64,000 nt of DNA from the NCBI RefSeq assembly GCF_000165485.1, contig NC_014623.1, positions 7,148,893 through 7,212,892 on the forward strand. Reading direction: 5' to 3'. Shown here one piece after another: positions 1-7,631 of the stretch. This stretch comes from Stigmatella aurantiaca DW4/3-1 (GTDB taxonomy: Bacteria > Myxococcota > Myxococcia > Myxococcales > Myxococcaceae). Every line of letters starts with the position of its first letter. Within the stretch, counting starts at the first letter, position 1. The position numbers were made by a program, and so were the translations under genes. The notes under the pieces are model-generated. The model was not told the origin of the DNA. It saw nothing but the letters and a program-made list of their open reading frames with translations, and ran no database searches.

Positions 1-515
1 GGCTCGCCATACCCATACTTCCGGCCCGGCTCCCCGTTGCGGAAGGTGGAGAACGGGATGCCGGTGGTATCCGGGTTGGTATCCAGGATGGCATAGGCCG
101 CCCCTGGCTTCAGGACGCGGTAAACCTCCTGGATGATGTTGCGAATCCGGGCTTCGGACGGAATGTTGATGAAGACGTAACAGGTCATCGCGCCGTCCAC
201 ACTGGCGTCCTCGACCTTGCCCACGAGCGAGTCCTCGATCTGGCGGTAGTCGACGAGCGGGTGGGGGCGCCGGCTCCGCGCGATCTCCAGCATGGGCCGT
301 GAGTTGTCCACGGCAATCATCCGATGGCCGTAGGTCCTCGCCACCCGCTCGGAGACCTTTCCGGGGCCGCAGCCATAATCCAGCAAGACCCGAGGTTCAG
401 GGCGATCGAGCCGCAACACCTTGAACACCGTGCTGTAGCCCAGCACCTGTTCGGGCAAATCATTGTAATCGTCGAACCCCTTGCAGACCGCCGGATCGCT
501 CCAGGATGTACTCAC
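1..515 (-). CDS. SAM-dependent methyltransferase, 3' part missing (runs off window)
   Basis: My translation of the minus strand from GTG at 515 gives about 171 residues before the window edge. A class I SAM-binding motif (LLDYGCGPGKVSERVA) lies near residue 50, followed by an acidic strand end (IAVDNS) and a post-motif region with YRVLKPGAAYAILD, typical of Methyltransf_11 proteins. The GTG start overlaps the TGA of the upstream thymidylate-synthase-family gene (GTGA, 512-515), so the two are translationally coupled. The likely role is O-methylation of a small molecule; in this neighbourhood (hydroxymethylase and thiaminase I) the best candidate is a BcmC-type methyltransferase that makes the 2-methoxypyrimidine of bacimethrin. 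That role is inferred from context; the fold is seen directly. The C-terminus is not in the window. Confidence 0.8.
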   Translation of the reverse strand, partial: MSTSWSDPAVCKGFDDYNDLPEQVLGYSTVFKVLRLDRPEPRVLLDYGCGPGKVSERVARTYGHRMIAVDNSRPMLEIARSRRPHPLVDYRQIEDSLVGKVEDASVDGAMTCYVFINIPSEARIRNIIQEVYRVLKPGAAYAILDTNPDTTGIPFSTFRNGEPGRKYGYGE

Positions 516-1513
516 GATTTCTCCCCCTTGGACGAAAGCAGTGAACCCCAGCGGTTCAAGACCAGCCGCTGGTAGAATGGAAGCAGACAGTCCAGGAATC
601 CCGCGTCGAGATGCCCCTCCTGGCGGATCTGCCGGTAAACCTCGAAGAGCGCCAGGACCTGCTGCCAGTAGGAGGGCAGTCCGGTCTGGGCCAGGCTGTC
701 CCGGGTGAACTGGTGGCGGCCGTGCCGCAACTCTTGCTCGAAGTACAGCACACTGCGCACGGACTCCCAGTTGTCTCCTTCGGGCATGGCCGGCCGCTCG
801 CGCGAGGCATCGGCCGCTGGAGGCGCCGCGGACAGCAACCGCTCCACCGCGGCGATATCTGGCTCGTAGATGTGGAACGAGCCGACGTAGTGAAAATATG
901 AGCCCACCTTCAGGCCCAACTGGCGGGCCATCATTTCCTGAAGGAAGGTGAAGGAGAAGATATCGCTCACCACACCGCGGAAGGCATCGTTGGCCCGCAT
1001 GTAGGCCGCGGCATAGAGCCGCCCCTCGCGCACGAAGAACTGCAAGCCCAGGGTACACGACACATCGATGTTGTCCTGGATGAGCAGTTCGTGGGCATCG
1101 AAGATCTGGAGCACCGCGCGCTTGGTGTTCGGATCCTCCTTCAGCAGGTCCACGGCGCGGTTCCATTGATTGATGGCCGCGCCGCCGAAACGAAAGAGCT
1201 TCGCGCCATAAGCAGTCCCCGTCAGGGTCCTGCCATCCATGGAGTACTTGCGGATGCTGGGCGCATAGTAGCTGATCTGCTCCAGGTCCGCCTGTCCGGA
1301 GAGATACCAGAGCGCCTCGGCGAAGTTGAAGATGATGTTTGTCTTTCGCTCCGGCGCACAGGAAACGCGGGCCAGGGGGTCGGTGAGCTCGAAGCAGAAA
1401 CCAAGGTTCTCACGGCTCGCGAACCCACGCGGAGCCACGCGGAACTGAGGCGATTCGTAGATCCAACGAAGGCCATGAAGATAAGCCGCATCGAACGTGT
1501 CGAATCTTAACAT
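512..1513 (-). CDS. bcmA: Thymidylate synthase-family CMP 5-hydroxymethylase (BcmA/MilA-like)
   Basis: 333 residues with the thymidylate synthase fold: folate/active-site Glu66 in AEALWYLSG, nucleophile Cys153 in VSCTLGLQF, RAND (Arg173-Asp176), and nucleotide-binding FHIY (His214, Tyr216). Three positions depart from dTMP synthases. The Asn that reads uracil (E. coli N177) is Asp184, the substitution that specifies cytosine in dCMP hydroxymethylases. The phosphate Ser after Arg is Ala174, and the preceding Arg pair is Lys131-Arg132. As I recall, this Lys/Ala pair favours CMP over dCMP in MilA of mildiomycin synthesis. The expected reaction is CMP plus methylene-THF to 5-hydroxymethyl-CMP. 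ATG 1513 is preferred to GTG 1522 because AGAGGG then sits 9 nt upstream. The gene follows the thiaminase I gene by 55 nt and overlaps the methyltransferase gene. A true thyA is less likely. Confidence 0.72.
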   Translation of the reverse strand: MLRFDTFDAAYLHGLRWIYESPQFRVAPRGFASRENLGFCFELTDPLARVSCAPERKTNIIFNFAEALWYLSGQADLEQISYYAPSIRKYSMDGRTLTGTAYGAKLFRFGGAAINQWNRAVDLLKEDPNTKRAVLQIFDAHELLIQDNIDVSCTLGLQFFVREGRLYAAAYMRANDAFRGVVSDIFSFTFLQEMMARQLGLKVGSYFHYVGSFHIYEPDIAAVERLLSAAPPAADASRERPAMPEGDNWESVRSVLYFEQELRHGRHQFTRDSLAQTGLPSYWQQVLALFEVYRQIRQEGHLDAGFLDCLLPFYQRLVLNRWGSLLSSKGEKS

Positions 1514-1568
1514 GGCCTTCACCCCCTCTTCTGGTTGGAGTTCTGCCCACCGCTCCCTGACAACCCAC

Positions 1569-2822
1569 TCACCCCTCGCTGGTGATCGCCGTCAGGATGT
1601 CATCCCGCATCTGATGCCGGATGTTCAACAAGCCCCCGTTGGGAAAGGGCCCGCCCTCCCGCGACTCCACGTTCAGGACAGGGTAGAACGGGTCGGCCTG
1701 GAGCTTCGGCGTGGCGTAGGAATCCAGCGTCGCCGGGAGGAGGTAGCGCGGCACGCGCGTCCCCGCAGGCGCATCCTCGCTCATCAGGATCCATTCAAAC
1801 GTGCTCGGCTGGCTCATGTAGTCAACGAACGCCAGCGCGGCCTGCTCACACGCCCCCGTGCACCGGGTGCCCAGAAAATACGAGTCGGTGAACAGGATGG
1901 GGTGAGACCCTTCCGCCAGGGGGGCCGAGGAGATCTTCAAGTCCGAGGCGCTCTGCCCCGCGGGCAGGTTCCGGATGATGACGTGCAAGCGCTCCGAATA
2001 GCCCATGGTGGCATCGACCTGACCGGTGGCGAAGAGCGTGGCGGGCAGATCGAAGTTCTCATCCTGGTCATACGTCCCGTCAATGCAAGGATTGGCGCCC
2101 GCGGACTGACAGGTCTGCACGAAGCTCCGCAGCGACTGGAGCGCCACGGAATCATAGTTCGACGTGGTGACGGCGGAGGCGACGTTGGCCGAACCATTGC
2201 GGTCTGCCCAGGCATCCAGGTACAGCGCAGGCAGGTTCCAGCTGCCGAGCAGGTTCACGGCCATGTCGGGCTTGGGCGTGTCCAGGCCCGCCAGGGCATG
2301 CCGGAGGGCGCTCTCGGTCCGGGCCTGACGCACGGACTCGTCCCGCGAGATGATGAAGTCCCCGCAAAGCCAGTGCGGTACGCCATAAGTGGACTGCTGT
2401 TGACGCGATGCGGCCAGACCCGCCGGGTGCCAATCGATGTTCTGAGGCAACCGCGGCCAGGGGCGGACCGCGTTCAACGCGACCAGCTCTCGCAGAATGA
2501 CGGTGTCCGTCTCGACGACGTCATACGCACACTCCCCTTCCCCTTTCAGAGAGCGCGCCAGGGCCTCGGGATCATAGAAGTCGTCATTGAAGCAGCTGGG
2601 ATTGACGATCAGATCCACCTCGGGGTGTGCCTGCTCGAACTCCGACTCAATGCGAGCCGCCATGGCCTGGAGCTGATCTCCAGCCGCATCAGGAATATAT
2701 GGATAGAGCGGAACCCTGAGCTGGGTTTTCTCCGGCACCGGCTCCGGATCCTCATCCGAGCAACCCACGAGCGTGCTCAGAACCGCACCAGCGATGAAGC
2801 CCCATTTCAGAGTGATTTTCAT
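1569..2822 (-). CDS. bcmE: Thiaminase I (thiamine pyridinylase)-like lipoprotein
   Basis: About 417 residues. The N-terminus (MKITLKWGF...) is a lipoprotein signal with lipobox LVGC (Cys21), so it is exported and probably lipid-anchored. The mature part resembles a periplasmic binding protein and begins RVPLYPYIPDAAG, the way thiaminase I proteins begin. Cys153 in VPHWLCGDF fits the thiaminase nucleophile and Glu277 in MGYSERL the base. Their spacing of 124 residues is close to the 128 known for the Cys/Glu pair of the Bacillus and Clostridium enzymes. The activity would cleave thiamin at the methylene bridge and replace the thiazole with another nucleophile. An upstream in-frame ATG at 2837 exists, but the signal peptide starts naturally at 2822. 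It is the first gene of the putative operon. An ordinary sugar-binding protein is the alternative. Confidence 0.7.
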   Translation of the reverse strand: MKITLKWGFIAGAVLSTLVGCSDEDPEPVPEKTQLRVPLYPYIPDAAGDQLQAMAARIESEFEQAHPEVDLIVNPSCFNDDFYDPEALARSLKGEGECAYDVVETDTVILRELVALNAVRPWPRLPQNIDWHPAGLAASRQQQSTYGVPHWLCGDFIISRDESVRQARTESALRHALAGLDTPKPDMAVNLLGSWNLPALYLDAWADRNGSANVASAVTTSNYDSVALQSLRSFVQTCQSAGANPCIDGTYDQDENFDLPATLFATGQVDATMGYSERLHVIIRNLPAGQSASDLKISSAPLAEGSHPILFTDSYFLGTRCTGACEQAALAFVDYMSQPSTFEWILMSEDAPAGTRVPRYLLPATLDSYATPKLQADPFYPVLNVESREGGPFPNGGLLNIRHQMRDDILTAITSEG

Positions 2823-3211
2823 GGAGTGGCACCACATACCTTTCGTTCAACGGGCTCGACAGGAATGCCCACAGCAGCGTCCGCCCATTCTGAAGGGGTC
2901 CAGACGATGGGCCTGAGAGGGAAAACGCAGATGGGCGTAAAATTTGGGGTGGAGTGAACCGGTGACGGCATCACAAGCGGTGTTTGCCTTAGCACGCGCC
3001 GTGGACAGCCTGCAACTTTGCCAAGATCCCTGGTGACTGCCCTCACCCGTGGGGGGTGGCTGGCGTCACCAGGGCCGCAAGGCAGTTATTTCGCCAAAAC
3101 CATGAAATCATGCTATCCTCGGAGAAGCTGAAATCGGCACGCCAGTTGCTTCTGGCGGACCGAGAGAAGGGTGGGTTCCCACCCCATCAGCCAACCTCTA
3201 GGAGAGTATCA
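2823..3211. other. Divergent intergenic region
   Basis: 389 bases separate the thiaminase-like gene (leftward) and the lectin/thaumatin lipoprotein gene (rightward), so promoters for both must lie here. I see no convincing -35/-10 pair on either strand. A strong Shine-Dalgarno AGGAG at 3200-3204 serves the rightward gene. No tRNA, repeat or IS end was seen. Confidence 0.6.
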
Positions 3212-4381
3212 ATGTCACGAATGAAGATGTTCTGTGGTCTGGGCTTGCTGGGCGCGCTGGGCGGATGTGGTGTCACGGATTCGAAGACCCCCGAGGAGAG
3301 TGGCCAGCTCCAGAGCGAGGCCATCGTGTCGAGCGTCACGGAGGGGGACTATGTCATCCGCTCCGTCATGACCAATAAGTGTATCGATATTGCCTCGTCC
3401 AGCACCGCGGACGGGGCCAAGGTGCAGCAGTGGGACTGCAACGGCACCAACGCGCAGAAGTTTCACATCTCCCCGACCTCGGGCGGGTATTGGAAGATCA
3501 TCAACGTCAACAGCAACAAATCGCTCGATATCGTCGGCAACAGCACCGCGCAGAATGCCAAGGTCAACCAGTGGTCATACCTCGGTGGAAACAACCAGCA
3601 GTTCAAGTTCGTTTCCCGAGCCACCAACCAGTTCAGCATCCAAGTCCGCCACACGGACATGGCCATTGATCTGTACTGGGGCTCGGCCGACAACGGCACG
3701 GAGTACGTCCAGTACCCGTACACCGGCACCTCCAACCAGCTCTTCACCCTCGACAAGGTCTCTGGAGACGGAGGCGGAGGCGACACAGGCCGCGGGTGTG
3801 CCGTTGCCAATGATGGAAAGACCACCCTGCGCTTCATCAACAAGTGCTCCACCGAGGTCAACTTCGCCGGCAACAACATCACGGGAGGGCTTCTGGGCGT
3901 AGGCCAGGAGGCGTGCCGGACCATCGGCTCCACCACGGAGATGATGCTGACGAAGCGGTACTGGGGCTTCCGCAAGGGCGAGGATCCCGGCTTCGAGCAC
4001 CACTCTTTGGCGGAGTTTGGCTTCAACGAGGTGTTCTACTCGTACAACAGCTGGGACTGGTTCAACCTCAGCCACGTGGATGCCCACAACCTTCCCCTGA
4101 AGATCATCCCCTATGATCTGGCCGGGGGCACGACCTGCTCGGGACAGACGCGCAGCTGCCCCATGGACCTGCTCGCGAACTGCCCTGCGGAAGGCCAGTG
4201 GCGCAACGCCGCCGGCAAGGTCATCTCCTGCGTGAGCCGCGACCGCGACAATCCCAACAGCGTGGTGGCCCGGTACTTCGACGCGGCCTGCTCGCAGTCC
4301 TACTCGTGGTCCGGCGATGACTCGGTGATGGCGGCGTGCAACGCCGAGGACTTCGACATCGTCTTCTGCCCGCAGAACTGA
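3212..4381 (+). CDS. Secreted lipoprotein: ricin-type beta-trefoil lectin plus thaumatin-like domain
   Basis: 389 residues. The signal ends in lipobox LGGC (Cys19). Residues about 45-186 form a ricin B (CBM13-type) beta-trefoil with three related units, each ending in the usual Q-x-F/W type motif (NAQKFHI, NNQQFKF, SNQLFTL). A Gly-rich linker follows. Residues about 200-389 look thaumatin-like: the central segment SHVDAHNLPLKI parallels the thaumatin signature around 'SNVDGFNLP', many cysteines are present, and the protein ends DFDIVFCPQN like the family's FCP terminus. The start at 3212 is set by AGGAG 8 nt upstream. The family suggests binding and possibly hydrolysis of prey beta-glucans or other glycans at the cell surface; the substrate is unknown. 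No operon partner. Confidence 0.82.
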   Translation: MSRMKMFCGLGLLGALGGCGVTDSKTPEESGQLQSEAIVSSVTEGDYVIRSVMTNKCIDIASSSTADGAKVQQWDCNGTNAQKFHISPTSGGYWKIINVNSNKSLDIVGNSTAQNAKVNQWSYLGGNNQQFKFVSRATNQFSIQVRHTDMAIDLYWGSADNGTEYVQYPYTGTSNQLFTLDKVSGDGGGGDTGRGCAVANDGKTTLRFINKCSTEVNFAGNNITGGLLGVGQEACRTIGSTTEMMLTKRYWGFRKGEDPGFEHHSLAEFGFNEVFYSYNSWDWFNLSHVDAHNLPLKIIPYDLAGGTTCSGQTRSCPMDLLANCPAEGQWRNAAGKVISCVSRDRDNPNSVVARYFDAACSQSYSWSGDDSVMAACNAEDFDIVFCPQN

Positions 4382-4517
4382 GCCGTTTGCGGCCCGGGCC
4401 CGCGCACCCGGGTGTTCTGGGGAGGACCGGGAGACCTCGGTCCTCCTTGGCCACCCAGGACGGACGGGTGAGCAACGCGCTATGCTCCCAGGGGGGCCAT
4501 CCCGGCACCCGCCATCC

Positions 4518-5099
4518 ATGAAGAACTCTGACACTGGCATTCACCGTTGCGCGTGGGCCGACAGCAGCCCCTTGATGTGCGCCTATCACGACCAAGAGTG
4601 GGGCGTCCCCGTTCGAGACGGACGGGAACTCTGGGAAACCCTGATGCTGGAGGGATTTCAGGCGGGGCTTTCCTGGTCGGTCATCCTTCACAGACGCGAG
4701 ACCTTCCGGGAAGCTTTCCAAGGTTTCATCCCTGAACGCGTCGCGCGCTTCACCGAGGCGGACGTCGCGCGCCTCCTCCTCAATCCCGGCATCATCCGCT
4801 CACGGGCCAAGATCGAGGCAACGATTGGCGGAGCCCGCGCCTACCTGGCGATGGCGAAAGCAGGCGAGGATTTCTCGGCCTTCGCCTGGTCTTTCGTAGA
4901 CGGCAAACCCATTCCGAACAAGACGGGGAAGGTCCTGGCCAAGACGCCGCTCTCCGAAAAACTCTCAGCCGCCCTCAAAAAGCGCGGCTTCAAGTTCGTG
5001 GGCCCCGTGATTGTCTATGCCTGGATGCAGGCGGTGGGGCTCGTCGACGATCACATGCCCGGCTGTTTCAAGCGCGCCAAAGCCACCCCCCAGGGCTGA
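4518..5099 (+). CDS. tag: DNA-3-methyladenine glycosylase I
   Basis: 193 residues, the usual Tag length. It removes 3-methyladenine from alkylated DNA as the first step of base excision repair. The family's zinc ligands are in place: Cys11 and His24 at the N-terminus (RCAWA..., AYHDQEWG), and His179 and Cys183 at the C-terminus (DDHMPGC). The catalytic-site glutamate lies in LEGFQAGLSW. The ATG at 4518 is chosen because the protein then begins a few residues before the conserved cysteine, as in E. coli Tag. It stands alone between the lectin lipoprotein and the convergent rtcA gene. Confidence 0.96.
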   Translation: MKNSDTGIHRCAWADSSPLMCAYHDQEWGVPVRDGRELWETLMLEGFQAGLSWSVILHRRETFREAFQGFIPERVARFTEADVARLLLNPGIIRSRAKIEATIGGARAYLAMAKAGEDFSAFAWSFVDGKPIPNKTGKVLAKTPLSEKLSAALKKRGFKFVGPVIVYAWMQAVGLVDDHMPGCFKRAKATPQG

Positions 5100-5123
5100 C
5101 ACCGGGGGCGCCCCGGCGATCCC

Positions 5124-6140
5124 CTATCCCCGCACCTCCACCTCACGGACCTCCTTCGACACCTCGCTCACCTTCACCTTCACCTCCAGAAAGTGGGCGA
5201 AGGTCTCAAGCTGGGTCTGTGAATGCCCATCCAGCGGCAGTGTCCGGAATGCGCCCCCCTTGGCCAGCGCCAGCAGCAACAGCAACTGGTCGCACAGGTT
5301 CTCGCCCACGGGCACTTCCGCGTCCAGGTAGCGCTTCGCGGCCTCCGCCGCCCTTCCCGCCACCTCCTCCGCGCGCACGCCTCGCTCCCCGAAGCCCGTG
5401 AACACTTCCGTCACGTGCTCGCTCTCCACCTCCAGCATCAGCGCGTTTCCGGGGCCCTGGGAGCGCTTCAGCTCTTCCACCCGCTGCTCGTCCGGCCTCC
5501 ACCCCAGCACCTGCTCCACCGTGGCCAACTCCCGCTGCGCCACGTTGAAGGGAATCTGTGAGAAGAGCGCCGTGGCCTGCCGCCGCTTCACCCTGCCTCG
5601 CTCCAAGAGCACCAGCGGCCGGAGCGGTGCCGGGAGGACATTCACCCGGAACTTCCCGCCTCCGGCCGGGAAGAAGCCGTGCCGCTCCAGCACCGCGTCC
5701 ACCCGAGGCCCCATGCGGCGCACCAGCGGCAGGTATGCCTTCTCCAGGAAGTCGAAGGGAGGCGCCGCCGGGTTGTGCGTCCCCCCCTCCAGCATCAGCG
5801 TGGAGGGGCCGCTGGCCACCATCAGCGCGGGCAGCACCGTTTGCAGCACCAGCGTCGCGCTGCCCGCCGTGCCCACCGAGAAGTAATAGTTGCCCGCCGA
5901 CAGGGCGCGCGGCTTGAACGTCAGTTCCCGCGAGCCCAGCTCGGCCCCCTCCACCTCCGCCGCCCCCACTTCCGCCGCGGCCTTCACCGCCGTCAGGTGC
6001 TGGCGCAGCAGCCCCGGCTTGGCGCGCTTCGCCCGCACGTTCACCAACTGGAACGGCGTTCCCGTCACCAGGGACAGCGCCAGCGACGTGCGCAGCACCT
6101 GCCCTCCCCCTTCCCCCTTTGAACCATCTATCCGAATCAT
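5124..6140 (-). CDS. rtcA: RNA 3'-terminal phosphate cyclase
   Basis: 338 residues. RtcA uses ATP to convert RNA 3'-phosphate ends into 2',3'-cyclic phosphates through a covalent enzyme-AMP intermediate. The N-terminal signature IDGSKGEGGGQVLRTS and the glycine-rich THNPAAPPFDF region are typical, and His306 (LDGHSQTQ) sits where the AMP-accepting histidine of E. coli RtcA (His309) lies. ATG 6140 is preferred over an upstream in-frame codon because GGAGGGG lies about 8 nt before it. It is the second gene of an rtcB-rtcA operon, 123 nt downstream of rtcB, with a strong hairpin in the gap. Expression should follow the sigma54 promoter before rtcB. Confidence 0.95.
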   Translation of the reverse strand: MIRIDGSKGEGGGQVLRTSLALSLVTGTPFQLVNVRAKRAKPGLLRQHLTAVKAAAEVGAAEVEGAELGSRELTFKPRALSAGNYYFSVGTAGSATLVLQTVLPALMVASGPSTLMLEGGTHNPAAPPFDFLEKAYLPLVRRMGPRVDAVLERHGFFPAGGGKFRVNVLPAPLRPLVLLERGRVKRRQATALFSQIPFNVAQRELATVEQVLGWRPDEQRVEELKRSQGPGNALMLEVESEHVTEVFTGFGERGVRAEEVAGRAAEAAKRYLDAEVPVGENLCDQLLLLLALAKGGAFRTLPLDGHSQTQLETFAHFLEVKVKVSEVSKEVREVEVRG

Positions 6141-6167
6141 CGGAGCACCCCTCCCACACAACGTAGC

Positions 6168-6218
6168 GGCGCCTGCTCCCCCATCCTAGCGACCGAAGTC
6201 TCGGGGGGAGCAGGCGCC
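6168..6218 (-). ncRNA. Strong intercistronic hairpin between rtcB and rtcA (candidate structured RNA)
   Basis: A perfect 15-bp inverted repeat (6168-6182 with 6204-6218; arm GGCGCCTGCTCCCCC) encloses a 21-nt loop. Read in the direction of the operon (minus strand), the loop itself contains GAC-UUCG-GUC, a C(UUCG)G tetraloop helix; the plus-strand reading lacks that stable tetraloop. No T-run follows, so it is not a standard terminator. It could be an RNA stabiliser or processing site that uncouples rtcA from rtcB, or a small structured RNA carried in the repair operon. The structure is seen; the function is unknown. Confidence 0.5.
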
Positions 6219-6263
6219 TCGAATGTCGTCATCCCGGCATGGTCACCTCGCGTTGCCTTCGGG

Positions 6264-7490
6264 TCACCCCTTCACACACACCACCTGCCGCAGCGTATGA
6301 ACCACTTCCACCAGGTCCGCCTGCGCTGACATCACCGCGTCGATGGGCTTGTAGGCCGCCGGCGTCTCGTCGATGACGTCCACGTCCTTACGGCACTCAA
6401 TGCCCTCCGTCGCCCGCGCGTGGTCCTCCACCGAGAAGCGCCGCTTCGCCTCCTCGCGCGACATCACCCGCCCCGCCCCGTGGCTGCACGAGTGGAAGCT
6501 CTCCGGGTTTCCCTTTCCCCGGACGATGAAGGAGCGCGCCCCCATGCTTCCGGGGATGATGCCGAGATCCCCCTCCCGCGCCCGCACCGCGCCCTTGCGC
6601 GTCACGAAGCAGTTGCGACCGTAGTGGTGCTCACGCGCCACGTAGTTGTGGTGGCAGTTCACCGCCGCGTCCGTCAGTCCGAAGGACGGCAGGAGCCGCG
6701 AGTCCCCCAGGGCCCCCACCACCGCCTCCAGCATCAGCTGCCGGTTGGTGGCCGCGTACTCCTGCGCCCACTCCACCGCCTGCACGTAGTCCTGGAAGTG
6801 CACCGACCCCTCGGGCAGGTACGCCAGGTCCGCGTCCGGCAGGTGGATGAAGAAGCGGCGCATCTCCTCCTTCGCCAGCGCGATGAAGTGGCTTCCAATC
6901 CGGTTTCCCACCCCTCGCGAACCGCTGTGCAGCATCACCCACACGGCATCGGCCTCATCCAGGCACAGCTCGATGAAGTGGTTGCCCGTCCCGAGCGTTC
7001 CCAGGTGTCCCAGCTCCGGCCCCCGGCCGAGGCGCGGGTGCTTGGCCACGATGGCGTCATACCCGGGCTTCAGCCGCGCCCAGGCCTCGCAGTGGGCCGC
7101 GGGCGCATCCTGCCAGGCCCCCCGGTCATTGCGGCCGCCGTTGTCCGTGCGGCCATGCGGCACCGTGCGCTCGATGGCCGAGCGCACCGCCGCCAGGGAG
7201 TCCGGGAGCTGCTCCGCGCGCAGCGTGGTGCGCACGGCGATCATTCCACAGCCGATGTCCACCCCCACCGCCGCCGGGATGACCGCGCCCACCGTGGGCA
7301 CCACGGAGCCCACCGTCGCCCCGAACCCGCGGTGCACATCCGGCATCGCGGCCACCCACTTGTGGATGAAGGGCAACCCCGCGAGGTTCTTCAGCTGCTG
7401 CTTCGCCTCCTCCTCGAAGGGCACCCCCACCGTCCACGCCTTGATGGGGTTCTTTCCGTTCTCCGACAGCACCTCGTAGCCGCGATTCAT
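6264..7490 (-). CDS. rtcB: RNA-splicing ligase RtcB
   Basis: 408 residues, the same length as E. coli RtcB. It seals RNA 2',3'-cyclic phosphate or 3'-phosphate ends to 5'-OH ends using GTP and Mn2+. The metal ligands line up with the E. coli numbering almost residue for residue: Cys81 in VDIGCGM, His171 in GTGNHF and His188 in MLHSGSRG. His337 in CSHGAGRVMSR is the guanylated nucleophile. First gene of the rtcBA operon, transcribed from a sigma54-type promoter at 7546-7561 under the divergent regulator RtcR. The genes serve RNA repair after stress or nuclease damage. Confidence 0.97.
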   Translation of the reverse strand: MNRGYEVLSENGKNPIKAWTVGVPFEEEAKQQLKNLAGLPFIHKWVAAMPDVHRGFGATVGSVVPTVGAVIPAAVGVDIGCGMIAVRTTLRAEQLPDSLAAVRSAIERTVPHGRTDNGGRNDRGAWQDAPAAHCEAWARLKPGYDAIVAKHPRLGRGPELGHLGTLGTGNHFIELCLDEADAVWVMLHSGSRGVGNRIGSHFIALAKEEMRRFFIHLPDADLAYLPEGSVHFQDYVQAVEWAQEYAATNRQLMLEAVVGALGDSRLLPSFGLTDAAVNCHHNYVAREHHYGRNCFVTRKGAVRAREGDLGIIPGSMGARSFIVRGKGNPESFHSCSHGAGRVMSREEAKRRFSVEDHARATEGIECRKDVDVIDETPAAYKPIDAVMSAQADLVEVVHTLRQVVCVKG

Positions 7491-7545
7491 GGTCTTGCCT
7501 TCCGCACGTTCGCCCGCGCCAGAAGGCGGGCACGGGAAGACCTAA

Positions 7546-7561
7546 AGCAGCCACCGTGCCA
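7546..7561 (-). promoter_or_regulatory. Sigma54 (-24/-12) promoter of rtcBA
   Basis: The minus strand reads TGGCACGGTGGCTGCT, against the consensus TGGCACG-N4-TTGCW. The invariant GG and GC doublets are present at the correct spacing. Transcription would start near 7535, giving an rtcB leader of about 45 nt. RtcR, a sigma54 activator, is encoded divergently. Confidence 0.85.
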
Positions 7562-7631
7562 GCCCCTTCTCCGAGGGCGGCCCTCCTTCTCCCCTCCTTT
7601 TCTCTATCCCCCAGGATAAAGTTGTATCCCC

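Noticed and set aside
2894-2950. CTGAGA and GGGGT pieces on the plus strand resembling a TPP riboswitch near the thiaminase gene
   Set aside because: The second conserved half (ACCTGA and the GCCAGCG...AGGGA block) is missing, and the orientation points to the lectin gene, not to thiamin genes.
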